Below are positions 5,586 through 5,627 of a stretch of DNA of 5,627 nt, in pieces. The notes beneath the pieces were generated by a model. That model was given only the letters and a program-made list of their open reading frames with translations, searched no databases and was not told the origin of the DNA. This stretch comes from CAYRVX01 sp964642165 (GTDB lineage Bacteria > Planctomycetota > Phycisphaerae > SM23-33), in contig CAZXOC010000398.1 of assembly GCA_964642165.1 (NCBI GenBank), forward strand, positions 1 to 5,627, given 5' to 3'. The stretch's first letter is position 1, and the number at the start of each line of letters is the position of its first letter. The position numbers and the translations under genes were made by a program.

Positions 5586-5627
5586 GCGTCAGCCGCTCCC
5601 ACGGGACGGCGCCGATGCGGTCGCACC
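5578..5627 (-). CDS. C-terminal end of an unidentified convergent gene (partial)
   Basis: In one minus-strand frame the right edge reads as 15 codons, CDRIGAVPWERLTRR, followed by TGA at 5578-5580. The residue mix looks like a genuine protein tail, and the tight convergent arrangement (7 bases between stops) mirrors the junction at 3105-3129. The other minus frames either stop early or give an Arg/Ala-rich shadow. The fragment is too short to identify a family, and the gene could be on neither strand. Confidence 0.4.
   Translation of the reverse strand, partial: CDRIGAVPWERLTRR

Overview
This GC-rich window (roughly 70% by eye, strong third-position G/C) most likely comes from a Planctomycetota bacterium or a relative in the PVC group, possibly an environmental assembly. 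The reasoning is the gene mix: a Tat-exported S1 sulfatase, a Tat-exported Gfo/Idh/MocA oxidoreductase ending in a PWRL tail, and a short neutral-ceramidase-like protein. These families are heavily expanded in planctomycetes. This is inference from gene content; there is no rRNA or other phylogenetic marker here.

Layout from left to right. (1) Positions 1-1463, minus strand: a secreted ceramidase-like amidohydrolase whose last few residues lie beyond the left edge. Because it runs off the window, it is easily missed. (2) Positions 1464-1592: a divergent promoter/leader region. (3) Positions 1593-3104, plus strand: a complete Tat-signal sulfatase. (4) Positions 3105-3129: a 25-base convergent gap filled almost entirely by a GC hairpin. 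(5) Positions 3130-4482, minus strand: a complete Tat-signal Gfo/Idh/MocA oxidoreductase. (6) Positions 4483-4658: a second divergent leader region. (7) Positions 4659-5570, plus strand: an exported, C39-like cysteine-peptidase-fold protein starting at a GTG. (8) From 5578 to the right edge, minus strand: probably the last 15 codons of another gene.

The genes alternate strand (minus, plus, minus, plus, minus), so they do not form one operon. They make two divergent pairs and two tight convergent junctions. All four large products carry export signals (two Tat, one Sec-type, one Sec or lipoprotein). Together they suggest a cell-envelope or periplasmic toolkit for sulfated and amide-linked or glycosylated organic matter: desulfation, amide hydrolysis and sugar oxidation. 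The shared substrate is speculation. The most notable sequence features are an Asp in place of the usual His in the sulfatase GKWHLG motif, a Cys where ceramidases normally have a zinc-ligand His, a C39-like protein lacking the usual oxyanion Gln, and two similar stem-CGT-stem inverted repeats placed 33-34 bases upstream of both large minus-strand genes. No RNA genes, mobile elements, CRISPR arrays or origins were seen.
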